A stretch of 64,000 nt of DNA from Euglena gracilis (lineage: Eukaryota; Euglenida; Euglenophyceae; Euglenales), in NCBI GenBank assembly GCA_039621445.1, contig CP154957.1:44636309-44700308 (forward strand), given 5' to 3'. The notes under the pieces are model-generated. The model searched no databases and had not been told where the DNA came from. It worked only from the letters and a program-made list of their open reading frames with translations. A program made the position numbers and the translations under genes. Shown piece after piece: positions 42,850 through 53,539 of this stretch; positions within the stretch are counted from its first letter, which is position 1; every line of letters begins with the position of its first letter.

Positions 42850-44900
42850 TCGCTGAGCTCTTATCCCTTTATGGGTAAGAGCGAAGCTTACCACTGGGGG
42901 AAAACCCCCCCCAAACCCCCCCCCCTCCCCCCCCCTCGGGGCCACCTCGGGAACCGGCGGATTATCACCATGATCTCGGCCCCGTTCCCGAAAAAAAATT
43001 TTTCAGTCACGAGCGACTGGATTCCTAGTTTCCGAATCACCCGGGGTTGACCCCCAACTCCCCGCCAGGCCCGAGTTATTCACGCGCGAAGGGGTCCAAA
43101 CTGGGTAGGATCGGCCCACCCCCCCCCCTCTTTGGACTCTGCCATTTCGGCCAAAAAAATGTCAATTTTCCAAATATCTCCAAAATGAAGCCAAATCAAG
43201 GGAAATGTCCGGAGACCTGATTTGAAGCCCTTGGAACGCCCCATCCACCGGTATTTTGATTTCCCCGCAACTCCCCGCCTAGCCCGAGATACGGCCGTTT
43301 TCGGCCCGGATGGCCGTTTTGTACACTTTTCCCTCTGTTCGACTTAGCCGTTTTCGGGGGGTGGGGGGTCAAAAAATCGATGTTTTCCAAATTTCTCGAA
43401 AATGATGCAAAATCAAAGGAAATGTCCAGAGACCTAAATTGAAGCCCTTGGAACGCTGTATCTACTGGGATTTTGGTTTCCCTTTAACTCACCGCCCAGC
43501 CCGAGATACGGCCGTTTTTCGGCCAATTTAGGCCATTTTGTACACTTTTTCCACTGTTCGACTTAGCCATTTTTGGCCAAAAAAGTCCAAAAAAATAGAA
43601 AAATTTTTTTTTGCCCAAAACGATGTTTTTTGGCCTCCCGGACCCGGAAAAACTGTTTTTGAGCCGAAAATGAGCGTTTTTCGACCCGCCAGCGCCCCGT
43701 TTTGAGCCGCCACCCATTGACTTCGGGCCAAAACCGGGTCAAAAAAGTCGAAAAAAATCAAAAAAATTTTTTTGCCCGAAACGATGTTTTTTGGCCTCCC
43801 GGACCCAGAAAAACTGTTTTTGAGCCGAAAACGAGCGTTTTTCGACCCGCCAGCGCCCCGTTTTGGGCCGCCGCCCCATTGACTTTGGGTCAAAACCGGG
43901 TCGAAAAAGTCCAAAAAAAATAGAAAAATTTTTTTTTGCCCAAAACGATGTTTTTTGGCCTCCCGGACCCGGAAAAACTGTTTTTGAGCCGAAAATGAGC
44001 GTTTTTCGACCCGCCAGCGCCCCGTTTTGAGCCGCCACCCATTGACTTCGGGCCAAAACCGGGTCAAAAAAGTCGAAAAAAATCAAAAAAATTTTTTTTG
44101 CCCGAAACGATGTTTTTTGGCCTCCCGGACCCAGAAAAACTGTTTTTGAGCCGAAAACGAGCGTTTTTCGACCCGCCAGCGCCCCGTTTTGGGCCGCCGA
44201 CCCATTGACTTTGGGTCAAAACCGGGTCGAAAAAGTCGAAAAAAATCGAAAAAAATTTTTTTGCCCGAAACGATGTTTTTTGGCCTCCCGGACCCGGAAA
44301 AACTGTTTTTGAGCCGAAAACGAGCGTTTTTCGACCCGCCAGCGCCCCGTTTTGGGCCGCCGACCCATTGATTTTGGGTCAAAACCGGGTCAAAAAAGTC
44401 GAAAAAAATCAAAAAAAATTTTTTGCCCGAAACGATGTTTTTTGGCCTCCCGGACCCAGAAAAACTGTTTTTGAGCCGAAAACGAGCGTGTTTCGACCCG
44501 CCAGCGCCCCGTTTTGGGCCGCCGCCCCATTGACTTTGGGTCAAAACCGGGTCGAAAAAGTCGAAAAAAATCGAAAAAAATTTTTTTGCCCGAAACGATG
44601 TTTTTTGGCCTCCCGGACCCGGAAAAACTGTTTTTGAGCCGAAAACGAGCGTTTTTCGACCCGCCAGCGCCCCGTTTTGGGCCGCCGACCCATTGATTTT
44701 GGGTCAAAAACGGGTCGAAAAAGTCGAAAAAAATCGAAAAAAATTTTTTTGCCCGAAACGATGTTTTTTTGGCTTCCCGAACCCAGAAAAAACAAAAAGA
44801 AAAAAAAACTGTTTTTTGAGCCGAAAACGAGCGTTTTTTCGACCCGCCAGCGCCCCGTTTTGGGCTGCCAACCCATTGACTTTGGGTCAAAACTGGGTCG

Positions 44901-44931
<31 letters not shown>

Positions 44932-45993
44932 TTGAAAAAAAAAAAAAAAAATCAAAAAAAAATTTTTTGCCCGAAACGATGTTTTTGTGCCTCCCGGACC
45001 CGGAAAAACTGTTTTTGAGCCGAAAACGAGCGTTTTTCGACCCGCCAGCGCCCCGTTTTGGGCCGCCGACCCATTGACTTTGGGTCAAAACCGGGTCAAA
45101 AAGTCGAAAAAAATCGAAAAAAATTTTTTTTTGCCCGAAACGATGTTTTTGGCCTCCCGGACCCGGAAAAACTGTTTTTGAGCCGAAAACGAGCGTTTTT
45201 CGACCCGCCAGCGCCCCGTTTTGGGCCGCCGACCCATTGACTTTGGGTCAAAACCGGGTCGAAAAAGTCGAAAAAAATCGAAAAAAATTTTTTTGCCCGA
45301 AACGATGTTTTTTGGCCTCCCGGACCCGGAAAAACTGTTTTTGAGCCGAAAACGAGCGTTTTTCGACCCGCCAGCGCCCCGTTTTGGGCCGCCGACCCAT
45401 TGACTTTGGGTCAAAACCGGGTCAAAAAAGTCGAAAAAAAAATCGAAAAAAATTTTTTTTGCCCGAAACGATTTTTTTTTTCCTTGCGGACCCGGAAAAA
45501 CTGTTTTTGAGCCGAAAACGAGCGTTTTTTGACCCTCCATCGCCCGTTTTGGGCCTCGGACCCATTGACTTTGGGTCAAAACCGGGTCGAAAAAGTCGAA
45601 AAAAATCGAAAAAATTTTTTTTGCCCGAAACGATGTTTTTTGGCCTCCCGGACCCGGAAAACTGTTTTTGAGCCGAAAACGAGCGTTTTTCGACCCGCCA
45701 GCGCCCCGTTTTGGGCCGCCGCCCCATTGACTTTGGGTCAAAACCGGGTCAAAAAAGTCGAAAAAAATCGAACATTTTTTTTGCCCGAAACGATGTTTTT
45801 TGGCCTCCCGCACCCAGAGAAACTGTTTTTGAGCCGAAAACGAGCGTTTTTCGACCCGCCAGCGCCCTGTTTCTGGCACAAAACACATGGATTTCAGTCA
45901 AAAGAGCTCCATGGGGTGTGCCGGTATGTATGGAGGGGTCAATGAAGGGGTGGGTGCGCGCTTATCAAGAGCTCAGCACTATTCAAAACCTGG
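42850..45993. mobile_element. Left arm of an 8-kb inverted repeat (foldback element)
   Basis: This 3.1-kb arm is reverse-complementary to 48058-50803. The outer tip reads TCGCTGAGCTCTTATCCCTT and the inner end CTCAGCACTATTCAAAACCT. The outer 700 bp hold CCGAATCACCCGGGGTTGAC, CTCTGCCATTTCGG and two related about 180-bp units containing AGCCCGAGATACGGCCGTTT. The rest is a tandem array of 163-bp units (about 14). Long inverted repeats containing internal tandem arrays are the hallmark of Foldback/Galileo-type transposons. No transposase is recognised in the spacer, so the element would be non-autonomous. An assembly artefact is possible, but unequal copy numbers argue against simple read duplication. 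Confidence 0.88.
43600..45870. repeat. 163-bp tandem array, left arm (about 14 units)
   Basis: TTTGGCCTCCCGGACCCGG (or CCAG) recurs about every 163 bp, followed by TGTTTTTGAGCCGAAAACGA, TTTTCGACCCGCCAGCGCCC, CCATTGACTTTGGGTCAAAA and GTCGAAAAAAATCG. The first units carry TTCGGGCCAAAACC in place of TTTGGGTCAAAACC. One unit near 44780-44960 has extra A-rich insertions. All long frames across it (for example GRRPIDFGSKPG and its reverse) are artefacts. Confidence 0.96.
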
Positions 45994-46654
45994 TTACCCC
46001 TAACCCCCCCCCTAATTGGCCACTTGGACCCCGCCCTTCATAGTCGCGAACCCCCGTAAAACACCCGAATAAAGGCATTTTCCCTTGAAATGAGTAACCC
46101 CCCCCCTACCAATTGGCCACCTGGGCTCTGGCCAATTAGGGGGGGGACAAATAGGGGGGGGGTCACATTACATGTGTTTCCCGTTTCCACCAAAGGACGG
46201 CGAGACGGCGGTGGAGATATATTCACAAACAACAACCCCAAAGTGAAAAAAACGAAGACTCATTTCCCCGCCAACCCATGAGCTTTGGGCTTGTTTGGAC
46301 GCCCGACGGGCGGCGAGACGGTAGCGATGTCCAATAGCAAAAACACCTGAAAGTTCAATGAAAAGTTGGTTCTTAAATCTGAAAGAATTTTTTCACAACC
46401 TGCAAAATTTTTTTCGGAGGGTAACTTTTTTCGGGGGAGGGGCGAAAAAATTTTGAGTCAAAAAAATTCTCGGGGGGCGAAAAAATCTCGGGGGGGTGGC
46501 CGCCCCCCCTGCCCCCAGTTTCTACACCAATGGTTTCAGTACTGGGTTTACTACTCTGATTATGTGCTCCACGAACTCGGCCGCCTGCTTTGTGGCTTGC
46601 CAGCTACAACCCCCCAGGATCGCTCGCCATAGACCCCCCCAAAATTTTTTTGCA

Positions 46655-46790
46655 GTTGCCGTATGTTTGTTTTGCATTTTTTTGCACAAGATATTTTGCC
46701 CTGGAAAACAATTTCTGTGGTTGGTTGCCATATGTTTGCAGTTTTTTGCATTTTTTTTACTTGCATAATTTGAAGGGCCAAGTTGCGTTT
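46655..46790. repeat. TGCATTTTTTTGCAT dispersed repeat, copy 2
   Basis: GCCGTATGTTTGTTTTGCAT, ATTTTGCCCTGGAAAACAAT, GTGGTTGGTTGCCATATGTT and ACTTGCATAATTTGAAGGGC match 24500-24660 and 25960-25990 in order. It ends in a C-run. Confidence 0.75.
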
Positions 46791-46881
46791 CCCCCCCCCA
46801 TGGTGATGAATGACATTCGGTGTTTTTCTGCGTGCTTCTTGTTTTCTGGTGTGCTCCTGGTGCTGGAATGGTGGAGCGTTT

Positions 46882-47043
46882 GAAAAAAAAAAAAAAAAAA
46901 AAAAAAAGACTTAAAAAAAATAAAAAAAAAATAAAAAAAAAAAAAAAAAGAAAAAAAAAAAAAAAAAACAAAAAAAATAAACCAAAATAAAATAAAATTT
47001 ACAAAAAAAGTAACAAAAAAAAAAAAAAAAAAAAACAAAAAAA
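46882..47043. repeat. A-rich tract, about 160 bp
   Basis: Nearly all adenine with isolated T, G and C interruptions. It is not preceded by a recognisable LINE or retrocopy, so it is not clearly a poly(A) tail. It may be difficult to assemble correctly. Confidence 0.9.
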
Positions 47044-47074
47044 CACACAAAGTACGGCACCCGTTTCCCGGGGG

Positions 47075-47525
47075 GGGGGGGTCCAGCCTCCGGCTGGCAA
47101 AAAGGCTGCTGGCTGGATTTGAGCTGCTGGCTGGACCCCCCCCCCCCCGGGGGGGGGGGGGGGGTGGGGGGTCCGGGGCTGGAGGGGGCTGGGCTGGGCT
47201 GGGTCGGTGAAAAACAAAATTTTCTAACACATTTTTGCCATTTTCGACATTTTGGTGGATGGAGCTAGATCAAGACTGGGGGCTGTGATGGAGGAAGCTG
47301 TGGTGAGGGGAAAAAATGCAGGGATAGGTGAGCTGGGCAGCCCAGTTGGCTGGCCAGCCTGCGGCTGGCTGGCCCGGCCTCCAGCCGGGCTGGACCCGAC
47401 TTTATTTCAGTCGCCCCCGCGGGGGGGGGGGGGTCCCAGCCCAAATTTGGGCTGCTGGCTGGATTTGAGCTGCTGGCTGGCTGGATCCCCCCCGGGGGGG
47501 GTAGGGTACCCTCCGGCTTAAGAAA
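47075..47525. repeat. GGCTGGCTGG dispersed repeats, 47-kb cluster
   Basis: GGCAAAAAGGCTGCTGGCTG and a C/G-run palindrome lie at 47090-47165. CATTTTCGACATTTTGGTGG lies at 47242. GGGCTGCTGGCTGGATTTGA, CTGGCTGGCTGG and TACCCTCCGGCTTAAGAAAT lie at 47447-47526. Module order matches 12378-12515. Confidence 0.7.
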
Positions 47526-47957
47526 TTCACTAGCTGCCAGCCAAGTGCAGAGTTGTGAGCGGCTTACGTTTGATGGGGGGTTGGTACGCCGTGGCGAGGG
47601 GGTCCGAATAGGGGGGGGAGGGGGGGGATGGCCGGAAAATGGCGTGGCGAGGGGGTCTCGGATGGGGGGGGGGGGGGAGGGGTGTACCATGGTTGCACAA
47701 TGAAAAATGTGTTGGGTGGCGTGGCGAGGGGGTCCGGCTAGGGGGGGGGGAGGGGGGGGTAAATGGCATGGCGAGCCCCTCGGAGAGTGGGGGGGGGGAG
47801 GGGTGTACCAACCCCCCGATCATTTGGTTTCCGAGGTTTTCATCAGGTGGAATATGCAGGCACTGCCCAAACCTTTCAAGCTGCCAGTGTAACGGTGCTC
47901 CGTCTCTCCGTCAACGGTGATCAGGGACAAGCCGTATTTTACCGTCCCTCCCCCCCC
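47526..47957. repeat. GTGGCGAGGGGGTC-type repeats with G-runs
   Basis: GGCGTGGCGAGGGGGTC occurs three times with small changes (about 47588, 47640, 47716), each followed by a G-run with interrupting A. A near copy (GGCATGGCGAGCCCCTC) lies at 47764. The remainder to 47957 is unassigned. Confidence 0.75.
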
Positions 47958-48057
47958 CTGCCTATCTGGCTAATGGTCGGGCTCCTTCGGACCCCCTATT
48001 AGCCAATTAGGGGGGGGGGGGGCAAGTAGGGGGGGTTACCCCGGCCAATGGCCAATA

Positions 48058-50803
48058 CCAGGTTTTGAATAGTGCTGAGCTCTTGATAAGCGCGCACCCA
48101 CCCCTTCATTGACCCCTCCATACATACCGGCACACCCCATGGAGCTCTTTTGACTGAAATCCATGTGTTTTGTGCCAGAAACAGGGCGCTGGCGGGTCGA
48201 AAAACGCTCGTTTTTGGCTCAAAAACAGTTTCTCTGGGTGCGGGAGGCCAAAAAACATCGTTTGGGGCAAAAAAAAATTTTCGATTTTCTTCGACTTTTT
48301 TGACCCGGTTTTGACCCAAAGTCAATGGGGCGGCGGCCCAAAGCGGGGCGCCAGCGGGTCGAAAAACGCTCGTTTTCGGCTCAAAAACAGTTTTTCCGGG
48401 TCCGGGAGGCCCAAAAACATCGTTTCGGGCAAAAAAAAATTTCGATTTTTTTCGACTTTTTCGACGCGGTTTTGACCCAAAGTCAATGGGGCGGCGGCCC
48501 AAAACGGGGCGCTGGCGGGTCGAAAAACGCTCGTTTTCGGCTCAAAAACAGTTTTTCCGGGTCCGGGAGGCCAAAAAACATCGTTTCGGGCAAAAAAAAT
48601 TTTTTTGATTTTTTTCGACTTTTTTGACCCGGTTTTGACCCAAAGTCAATGGGTCGGCGGCCCAAAACGGGGCGCTGGCGGGTCGAAAAACGCTCGTTTT
48701 CGGCTCAAAAACAGTTTTTTGGGTCCGGGAGGCCAAAAAACATCGTTTCGGGCAAAAAAAATTTTTTTCGATTTTTTTCGACTTTTTCGACCCGGTTTTG
48801 ACCCAAAAGTCAATGGGTCGGCGGCCCAAAACGGGGTGCTGGCGGGTCGAAAAACGCTCGTTTTCGGCTCAAAAACAGTTTTTCTGGGTCCGGGAGGCCA
48901 AAAAACATCGTTTCGGGCAAAAAAAAATTTTTTGATTTTTTTCGACTTTTTCGACCCGGTTTTGACCCAAAGTCAATGGGTCGGCGGCCCAAAACGGGGC
49001 GCTGGCGGGTCGAAAAACGCTCGTTTTCGGCTCAAAAACAGTTTTTCCGGGGCCGGGAGGCCAAAAAACATCGTTTCGGGCAAAAAAAAATTTTTTGATT
49101 TTTTTCGACTTTTTTGACTCGGTTTTTGACCAAAAGTCAATGGTTCGGCGGCCCAAAACGGGGCGCTGGTTTGGCGGGTCGAAAAAAAAAAACGCTCGTT
49201 TTGGCTCAAAAACAGTTTTTTCCGGGTCCGGGAGGCCAAAAAAACATCGTTTCGGGCAAAAAAAAATTTTTCGATTTTTTTCGACTTTTTCGACCCGGTT
49301 TTGACCCAAAATCAATGGGTTGGCGGCCCAAAACGCGCTGGCGGGTCGAAAAACGCTCGTTTTCGGCTCAAAAACAGTTTTTCCGGGTCCGGGAGGCCCA
49401 AAACGTTTGGGGCCAAAAAATTTTTTTCGATTTTTTTCGACTTTTTCGACCCGGTTTTGACCCAAAGTCAATGGGGCGGCGGCCCAAAACGGGGCGCTGG
49501 CGGGTCGAAAAACACTCGTTTTCGGCTCAAAAACAGTTTTTCCGGGTCCGGGAGGCCAAAAAACATCGTTTCGGGCAAAAAAAATTTTTTTGATTTTTTT
49601 CGACTTTTTTGACCCGGTTTTGACCCAAGGTCAATGGGTCGGCGGCCCAAAACGGGGCGCTGGCGGGTCGAAAAACGCTCGTTTTCGGCTCAAAAACAGT
49701 TTTTCCGGGTCCGGGAGGCCAAAAAACATCGTTTCGGGCAAAGAAATTTTTTTTGATTTTTTTCGACTTTTTCGACCCGGTTTTGACCCAAAGTCAATGG
49801 GTCGGCGGCCCAAAACGGGGGGGCGCTGGCGGGTCGAAAAACGCTCGTTTTCGGCTCAAAAACAGTTTTTCTGGGTCTGGGAGGCCAAAAAACATCGTTT
49901 CGGGCAAAAAATTCTTTTTTGATTTTTTTTCGACTTTTTTGACCCGGTTTTGGCCCGAAGTCAATGGGGCGCTGGCGGTTCGAAAAACGCTCATTTTCGG
50001 CTCGAAAACAGTTTTTCCGGGTCCGGGAGGCCAAAAAACATCGTTTTGGGCAAAAAAAATTTTTCGATTTTTTTGGACTTTTTTGGCCAAAAATGGCTAA
50101 GTCGAACAGTGGAAAAAGTGTACAAAATGGCCTAAATTGGCCGAAAAACGGCCGTATCTCGGGCTGGGCGGTGAGTTAAAGGGAAACCAAAATCCCAGTA
50201 GATACAGCGTTCCAAGGGCTTCAATTTAGGTCTCTGGACATTTCCTTTGATTTTGCATCATTTTCGAGAAATTTGGAAAACATCGATTTTTTGACCCCCC
50301 ACCCCCCGAAAACGGCTAAGTCGAACAGAGGGAAAAGTGTACAAAACGGCCATCCGGGCCGAAAACGGCCGTATCTCGGGCTAGGCGGGGAGTTGCGGGG
50401 AAATCAAAATACCGGTGGATGGGGCGTTCCAAGGGCTTCAAATCAGGTCTCCGGACATTTCCCTTGATTTGGCTTCATTTTGGAGATATTTGGAAAATTG
50501 ACATTTTTTTGGCCGAAATGGCAGAGTCCAAAGGGGGGGGGGTGGGCCGATCCTACCCAGTTTGGACCCCTTCGCGCGTGAATAACTCGGGCCTGGCGGG
50601 GAGTTGGGGGTCAACCCCGGGTGATTCGGAAACTAGGAATCCAGTCGCTCGTGACTGAAAAATTTTTTTTCGGGAACGGGGCCGAGATCATGGTGATAAT
50701 CCGCCGGTTCCCGAGGTGGCCCCGAGGGGGGGGGGGGTTCGGGGCGGGGTTTCCCCCAGTGGTAAGCTTCGCTCTTACCCATAAAGGGATAAGAGCTCAG
50801 CGA
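48058..50803. mobile_element. Right arm of the 8-kb inverted repeat
   Basis: It is the reverse complement of 42850-45993, starting at CCAGGTTTTGAATAGTGCTG and ending at AAGAGCTCAGCGA. The outer 700 bp match the left arm almost base for base (for example GGAAATTTGG... words around 50260-50500). The 163-bp array has about 12 units here against about 14 in the left arm, so the arm is roughly 400 bp shorter. Conservation outside the array implies recent formation or gene conversion between arms. Confidence 0.88.
48178..50095. repeat. 163-bp tandem array, right arm (about 12 units)
   Basis: Reverse-complement units of the left array, marked by GAGGCCAAAAAACATCGTTT at about 163-bp spacing. Small length changes occur in the A/T-rich part of each unit. 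One unit near 49165-49200 carries extra GGTTT and AAAAA insertions. Confidence 0.96.
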
Positions 50804-50807
50804 CCCC

Positions 50808-50995
50808 CCCATATTGTCCCCCCCCCCATATTGTCCCCCCCCCCCCATATTGTCCCTCGGCCCCGGCCGACGGGGTTTATTTTTTTGGCTCGGCCAATGA
50901 AATTCCTTTGGTACCCCCATATTGTCCCCCCCCCCATATTGTCCGGTCGGGCCTCCCGGGGGGAGGTCGGTGGGACAATAGGGGGGGGGGGGTGG
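50808..50995. mobile_element. GACAATA foldback element, copy 2 (reverse orientation)
   Basis: Three CCCATATTGTCCC words, GGCCCCGGCCGACGGGG, GGCTCGGCCAATGAAATTCC, GGTCGGGCCTCCCGGGGGGA and GTCGGTGGGACAATAGGGG match the reverse complement of 30055-30245. It directly abuts the outer end of the 8-kb inverted repeat. Confidence 0.75.
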
Positions 50996-50999
50996 TAAG

Positions 51000-51085
51000 C
51001 CTGACCCCCCCCCCTAATTGGCTAATGGACCGTCCAACGGGACCCCCAATTAGCCAATTAGTGGGGGGGGGGGGCAAATAGGGGG
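51000..51085. repeat. CCCCTAATTGGC foldback module
   Basis: CCTGACCCCCCCCCCTAATT, GACCGTCCAACGGGACCCCC and AATTAGCCAATTAGTGGGG then GCAAATAGGGGGG repeat the module at 42577-42657. The palindromic word TTAGCCAATTAG is flanked by complementary C and G runs. Confidence 0.8.
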
Positions 51086-51124
51086 GGGGTGAGGGTAGTC
51101 AGGTGCCGACCCCAGAGGGGTAGC

Positions 51125-51290
51125 TACATCCTGGGGGGGTCGACCATGGTCCACCCACGGTCGCCCTCGGTCGCCCTCGGTCGTGGGGGTCGACCGAGGC
51201 CAGGCCGTATTCGGTCGCGGGGGTCGACCGAGGGCGACCATGGTCGACCCCCACCCCACGACGGGAACCCCCCCCCTTTCGAAGGCGTCG
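51125..51290. repeat. CGACCATGGTCGACC word cluster 1
   Basis: GGGTCGACCATGGTCCACCC, three GGTCGCCCTC-like words, GGGGTCGACCGAGGCC, GGGGTCGACCGAGGGCGACC and ATGGTCGACCCCCACCCC, then GACGGGAACCCC. The last part equals one unit of the arrays at 54615-54875 and 56572-56912. Confidence 0.85.
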
Positions 51291-51639
51291 ACCTGTCGTT
51301 GTTCTCCCTCGGCCCACCGCGGCCATCGACCTGTCGCTGTTCTCTCTCGGTCCACCGCGGCCGTCGTCCTCTTGCTGTTCTCACCCCGCCATCGACCCCG
51401 GAGCTCCTCTCGGGCCCCAGCAGCCTTATTGAGCCCCACACGATTTATTGTGCCGGCCCATACCATCATCCCTGTCTCCCGCCTTTTGTTCGTTCTTTGT
51501 CATGCTGCCGCCGGCATCCTTCTGAGTCCGTGAGCCTCCATCCGCTTTCTGGTTCTGCAATCTGATCAAATTGGAAATAACCTCCCTATGATGGACTGTC
51601 CAGGGGTGGCGCTGGATTTTATACCCACCGACCCCACCC

Positions 51640-52074
51640 CCAATGGCTTTTGATGCCCAGCAGCTAGTTGGTGGCCCTGCTTTCCTTCTCCCCCCTTTTT
51701 TAAAGGGCCCTGATGCTCCCCTCCCCCGCTTAACTGTGCGAGATAACCCCACGGGGGTGGAGGTGTCCAACCTACAAGCTGCCCGGGTCGCCCTCCGCTC
51801 CTGGAGAAAGCACCTTGTCGAGACAGTGATTTCCCCCTGCCGCGGCCTTTTGCACCCCCCAACCCTGCTGGTTTTGCCAGGCCCTGTCCTTCCTGCCCTG
51901 GAGATCGAATCCCCCCTCCCCCCGCACACACCACCCCACATTCACTGGCGACTAAGCCAGGCTGCTGCCCCCCACTCCCCAGACACCCGGCCTAGGCTCC
52001 AGGACATCCTCCCCCTGAGCAACACCCCTCACGCATCCGGGCTTAACTCTGACCACATCTGCTTGACCTGAGTG
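51640..52074 (+). CDS. Hypothetical ORF, coding-like composition
   Basis: A 142-codon plus-strand frame from ATG 51643 with low repetition, Pro/Leu-rich, containing VSNLQAARVALRSWRKHLVE. No domain is recognised. It may be one exon of a plus-strand gene also represented at 52943-53080 and 53975-54355, but no splice chain was established. The opposite strand is open too, which lowers confidence. Confidence 0.3.
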
Positions 52075-52281
52075 CGAACTGGTCGTTGATATACGGGGTC
52101 ATTGGATGCTTTGGCATCTGGCTGAGCGTTGCCCGAGGCCTTGTCAACGACGCCAGGTTGGACCTGCTGTCGGCGAGCTCGCTAGAGTTTCCCTGGCGGC
52201 CGCTCTGTGAAGGCGTTGGGCAGGCATCTTCCTGCCACCATAACTCTGATCAGGGCGGTAGGCAGACCACACCGGAGCTGT

Positions 52282-52326
52282 GCGGACGGACGGACGGACG
52301 GACGGACGGACGGACGGACGGACGGC
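52282..52326. repeat. (GGAC)n microsatellite
   Basis: About eleven uninterrupted GGAC units (GCGGACGGACGG...). Confidence 0.95.
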
Positions 52327-52611
52327 TAGAGAAAATTCCTTTCATCTGGACGGACGGCTGGACAGGGTGAATTTTGGTTGGTCTCAAAATCGCGATAGTG
52401 CACTTATTCCTAATTACTGTGTCTTTTCTGCTTGTGTTTTTTCGACATGTCACATGGCTGAGGTCCCTGGCGGGGTTCGTTACAAGCTGGGATTGTCAAA
52501 TACAATTTTGTCAAGTTTCAAGTTCAAGTGCAACCTGTCAGTCCAAGTACAAGACCAAGGTGAAGTGGAGGACTATTTGCAATAGTATATGTTCTCTGGT
52601 GGACAGTGGAG

Positions 52612-52795
52612 ATCGGGCGGTGAACTTTGGGTTTTTCGGGCGGGACCCCCCCCCACCCCCCCCCCTCTTCATTGGAAATACATGGCGGTGAACTTCACCG
52701 GTGAACTTCACCGGTGAAGTTTCTCCATTGAAATTCCTTTAGGGGCGAAGCCCCAACCCCCCCCCCCCCCCACCCCTGCCTAACCTCCAGTGCTT
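52612..52795. repeat. GGTGAACTTCACC palindrome cluster 1
   Basis: GGCGGTGAACTTCACCGGTG then AACTTCACCGGTGAAG (52684-52720) form overlapping perfect palindromes. They are followed by a hairpin (GGGGCGAAGCCCC), a C-run and CACCCCTGCCTAACCTCC. The same C-run plus CTGCCTAACC ending occurs at 55910-55935 and 56240-56270. Confidence 0.85.
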
Positions 52796-52939
52796 CTAGC
52801 CTTATTGCTGGAGCTTATTTGGCCTTATGCTGCTGATTGCTGCACAATTGACTTTAAGTCGGTCTGTTTCTGTGAACTGTGTTTTGTTTGTTGCCTTTCC
52901 TTTTTGTTTCTGTTCCCCTCCCCCTGCTAAAGGTGACTG

Positions 52940-53325
52940 ATGGGTAGTGCTATGCAGCGTGACCTGGCCCCCGAACCGAGCCTCTCGCCCAACGAGGGTG
53001 ACATGCTCCAACGGCTGTGCCAGCTGCACTCCTGGCTAGCAGCCGCAGACGCCCTCCGCCGAGCCGCCGCCCGGGACCACGGGATTTGCGGTGGGCTTTC
53101 AAGGGGGACTGCTGGCCACCCTGCCCGGAGGGCTGCAAGTCCCCACTTGCTGGCCTCTGGCTTTGTCCATGGCAGGCTGGGACCTCTCCCGAGGCAAGCA
53201 AAACTTCATCCTCCCTCTGGCGGGGTCCAAGGAAGACCTTTCCAACTTACCCTCACAGAGACCTAGGATGGTGTTGGTGGATAGTATTCGGGTGGGGGGG
53301 GGAGCGGGCACTCAACTGTAAGAGG
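52940..53325 (+). CDS. Hypothetical ORF with helical N-terminus
   Basis: From about ATG 52952 the frame reads a helix-forming stretch (MLQRLCQLHSWLAAADALRR) to about 53085. From about 53090 a different frame looks more coding-like (GGLLATLPGGLQVP, GKQNFILPLAG, RPRMVLVDSIRVG). A frameshift or a very short intron at about 53085 could join them. No domain recognised. Confidence 0.35.
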
Positions 53326-53374
53326 CCGCCAGTCGTGTGGGGATCAGGGCCGCAGGGTTGGTACCACTACCCCC

Positions 53375-53480
53375 CCCTTATTTGAGCACACCTCCGGCCT
53401 GAAGGACCCCCCAAATGCTCAATTAAGGGGGGGGTCAAATAAGGGGGGGGGGGTCAAAAATTTGGCTTTGAGAGAGGCCA
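53375..53480. repeat. CCCCCTTATTTGAGC foldback module
   Basis: CCCCCCCTTATTTGAGCACA is followed by GCTCAATTAAGGGGGGGG and TCAAATAAGGGGGGGGGG. C-run and G-run arms with TTATTTGA/TCAAATAA are complementary. Related modules lie at 58262-58455 and 53895-53925. Confidence 0.8.
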
Positions 53481-53539
53481 AAAAAAAATTTGGCGCCTTC
53501 GGCGCCTTAAAAAAATTTTCTCCCGGACCCAAATGCTCA

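Larger units (their letters stand above)
45994..48057. other. Spacer between the arms of the 8-kb inverted repeat
   Basis: The 2.06-kb spacer has no recognised transposase. It contains C/G-run AATTGGCC foldbacks at its edges (46003-46165 and 47960-48050) and CGGCGAGACGG hairpin words at 46198 and 46305. A short plus-strand frame, about 46519-46632 (FLHQWFQYWVYYSDYVLHEL), could be a final exon of an unknown gene. It also has a copy of the TGCATTTTTTT repeat, a 165-bp A-rich tract and GGCTGGCTGG dispersed repeats. Confidence 0.6.

Noticed and set aside
46519-46632. Coding exon FLHQWFQYWVYYSDYVLHEL in the spacer of the 8-kb element
   Set aside because: Suggestive, but too short and without a partner exon; not listed as a gene.
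46882-47043. Poly(A) tail of a retrocopy or LINE
   Set aside because: No upstream element body, polyadenylation signal or target duplication could be identified.
43528-50100. Many similar ORFs reading GRRPIDFGSKPG or GAGGSKNARFRLKNSFSG
   Set aside because: They are the two strands of the 163-bp tandem unit; the unit length is not a multiple of three and both strands are equally open.
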